Shown in pieces: positions 62,451-64,000 of a stretch of 64,000 bases of DNA. The notes under the pieces were generated by a model that was given only the letters and a program-made list of their open reading frames with translations, made no database searches and was not told the origin of the DNA. The stretch covers positions 1 through 64,000 of the IMG/VR virus record IMGVR_UViG_3300042359_000853, one strand, 5' to 3'. Each line of letters starts with the position of its first letter. The first letter of the stretch is position 1. The translations under genes and the position numbers were made by a program. Source of the DNA: a virus.

Positions 62451-63065
62451 TCAACTAATTAATTTTTTATTAGAGCACATAATATTACAATATCTCCAGT
62501 CATCACCAAAGTTTTCCAATTTTTCTTCACCATTTATATGAAAATCATCGAAACCATGATTTACTAGAATTGATGCCAATTCTTCAAGATTGCTTCCTGC
62601 TTCTCTCAGACCAATTCCATATTCAAATTGAACATACTTCGTTTTGGATAAAAAATCTCCAAAACCTCTTAAAACTTTGGTTTCAAATCCCTCAACATCT
62701 ATTTTTATAAAATCAATGTATTCAATACCTTTCTCGAGGCAGTAATTCAAACCCGTTCTAACTTCGGTTTCTGTTTGAGTTACAATATCTGACATATTTT
62801 CTCTTCTATAAAGAGAACCCTCTTTGTAGAGTTTGAGTATACATGGTTTATCGGATAGGGCAAAATTATTCAAGTAATATTCTTTGTTCTTGATATTTCT
62901 TCTCATACTGTTAGAATGAGAGATATAGTTAGGTTCAAAGTAGTGGCAAATTATATCTGGTTCTTCAAAGAAAATTGAATCATCTGCCACACCGATATCA
63001 AAAACAATTTTGCAATTATTTTTAATTTTTTGGAAATAAATTTTTTCGTAATCCTCTATTGTCAT
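62451..63065 (-). CDS. FkbM-family methyltransferase
   Basis: 204 residues. IVFDIGVADDSIFFEEP (motif I), then YIDFIKIDVEGFETKVLRGF, the FkbM signature I-D-V-E-G-x-E. It O-methylates a sugar hydroxyl in related systems. Located 3 nt from the HAD gene. Confidence 0.85.
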   Translation of the reverse strand: MTIEDYEKIYFQKIKNNCKIVFDIGVADDSIFFEEPDIICHYFEPNYISHSNSMRRNIKNKEYYLNNFALSDKPCILKLYKEGSLYRRENMSDIVTQTETEVRTGLNYCLEKGIEYIDFIKIDVEGFETKVLRGFGDFLSKTKYVQFEYGIGLREAGSNLEELASILVNHGFDDFHINGEEKLENFGDDWRYCNIMCSNKKLIS

Positions 63066-63079
63066 AATTTTATCTAATT

Positions 63080-63754
63080 TTATTTTTGTAAGATTTGTCT
63101 GTATTTCTCTTTTTCATCATTTAAGATTTTCTTAACTTCATCTTTGCCTAAAAAACATATATTTTTGTGATCTTCTTTGAATATCATAGCTGATTTTTCA
63201 CAAATTTCTGTTTTCACTAAACATTCCTCAATTGTTTTACCCCAAGTTATTATGCCGTGATTCTTGAGTAAGATTATTTTGGGATCTGTATTATGTATCT
63301 CAACAAACTTATCAAATTCCTTTTCTATTGCTTGACATAATTCATCACCTGGGTGAAAATAATTAACCAAACATGATTTCATTCCATTGAAAACAACTTG
63401 ATCAGGAAAAAATCTATAGTTAGCAAAAGTAGAAGATAAGTTTCTACATAAAATTCGCATAGTATGTGATGGGTGTGTATGTGCCACAAAGTTACATCCT
63501 GTTTTTCTCAAAATTAGAGAATGAAAAGGTGCCTCCATACTAGCTCTTAATTCTGAGTTTCTTGGAATGCAATCCCAGGAGCATTCTACTAAATCTTTAT
63601 CTTTTAATGTCTCCATCCTTCTACCAGAAGCTTTAATCAAAAAAGTTTCATCAGAAAATCTTGCCGATACATTGCCCTCATATCCTACAACAAACGGGCT
63701 ATGACTCTTTGCTAATTTCAAAAGACTAGTTTTAATATTATTTTTATCTACCAT
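63080..63754 (-). CDS. Class II aldolase/adducin-like protein
   Basis: 224 residues. SPFVVGYEGNVSARFSDETF, FVAHTHPSHTMRIL (H-x-H zinc pair), IILLKNHGIITWGKTIEECL (third zinc His) match fuculose/rhamnulose-phosphate aldolase and ribulose-5-phosphate 4-epimerase relatives. It would make or break a sugar phosphate for the cluster. It overlaps the edge gene by 7 nt. Confidence 0.85.
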   Translation of the reverse strand: MVDKNNIKTSLLKLAKSHSPFVVGYEGNVSARFSDETFLIKASGRRMETLKDKDLVECSWDCIPRNSELRASMEAPFHSLILRKTGCNFVAHTHPSHTMRILCRNLSSTFANYRFFPDQVVFNGMKSCLVNYFHPGDELCQAIEKEFDKFVEIHNTDPKIILLKNHGIITWGKTIEECLVKTEICEKSAMIFKEDHKNICFLGKDEVKKILNDEKEKYRQILQK

Positions 63755-64000
63755 CTTGATAATCTGAAACTTCTATTTGAATTAAATTTAAAATTTTGAC
63801 AAATTCTTAAATATTCATCCTGTAAATAACCTTCTAGACCATTATTACTGAGTGGCAGAAGACCACCTCCGTGTGTTATATGTATAAACTGATAGAAAGG
63901 AAGACATTTGAAATATCCACATTCAACCGGAGTAGGGCAATACATTTTGTATATGGAGAATTTTTGTGAATATACTTGGGTCTCGAATTTTTCGATTGTT
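63748..64000 (-). CDS. Partial gene running off the window edge
   Basis: The C-terminal end of a protein open to the window edge: the frame continues upstream of the ATG at 63945 without a stop to 64000 (at least 83 residues). It contains MYCPTPVECGYFKCLPFY and HITHGGGLLPLSNNGLEGYL. It is the leading gene of the visible part of the glycan operon. No family is recognised from this fragment. Confidence 0.6.
   Translation of the reverse strand, partial: TIEKFETQVYSQKFSIYKMYCPTPVECGYFKCLPFYQFIHITHGGGLLPLSNNGLEGYLQDEYLRICQNFKFNSNRSFRLSRW

Overview
The window looks like part of a large tailed-phage genome (T4-like in its core) infecting a member of the Bacteroidota. Phage hallmarks are a gp32-like ssDNA-binding protein (50343-51302), a T4-type RNase H/5'-3' exonuclease (22626-23597), a gp13-like neck protein (42168-42929), a gp26-like baseplate protein (24339-25307), a class I NrdB, a VSR-like homing endonuclease and dozens of short overlapping genes on both strands. 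The host group is inferred from three things: TAnnTTTG promoter elements, the absence of Shine-Dalgarno sequences with A/T-rich sequence before starts, and a protein carrying a type IX secretion C-terminal sorting domain (5740-7314). The sequence is AT-rich and uses the standard code. No tRNA, CRISPR array or integrase was seen.

Layout. 1-5650: two proteins with capsid-targeting-like N-termini, one resembling an ADP-ribosyltransferase; a tandem family of four small paralogues; a TPR lipoprotein and membrane protein. 5740-10250: T9SS cargo, small secreted/membrane proteins, LamG-type protein, methyltransferase. 10257-14851: nucleotidyltransferase-fold protein, Hsp20, DnaK and a small operon. 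14836-20536: HELAH zincin, a large protein with an LGNSCM motif, UvdE, NusG. 20561-28351: small unknowns, RNase H, baseplate gene, N-rich repeat protein, lytic transglycosylase. 28348-34636: glycosyltransferases, two of them giant multidomain proteins. 34704-42929: small genes, IF-3, GrpE, PurA, M28-like peptidase, DnaJ, neck protein. 43081-49256: GT2, homing endonuclease, NrdB, and a convergent DNA-methyltransferase/PD-(D/E)XK pair. 49389-56125: LRR-like protein, gp32, structural genes. 56159-64000: sugar/glycan cluster (nucleotidylyltransferases, glycosyltransferases, methyltransferases, GDPD-like, HAD, class II aldolase).

Three patterns cut across the window. (1) Nine otherwise unrelated proteins begin with a short basic/aromatic leader ending in [LIV]-x-E, like the T4 capsid-targeting sequence that prohead protease gp21 removes; this predicts a set of capsid-packaged, injected proteins including an Alt-like ADP-ribosyltransferase and a zinc protease. 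(2) About ten small, mostly unrelated proteins share a C-terminal R-[DE]-x-[KR]-[IL]-x-x-[IL]-L motif of unknown meaning. (3) Two promoter-like classes occur: host-like TAnnTTTG in front of genes such as uvdE, and a TATATA(A/C) element placed only 2-5 nt before the start codon of about a dozen genes, including most of the leader-bearing ones.

Together the genes suggest a phage that brings its own chaperones (Hsp20, DnaK, DnaJ, GrpE), touches host transcription and translation (NusG, IF-3), raises nucleotide supply (NrdB, PurA), and encodes much glycan chemistry, probably for decorating virions or host surface.
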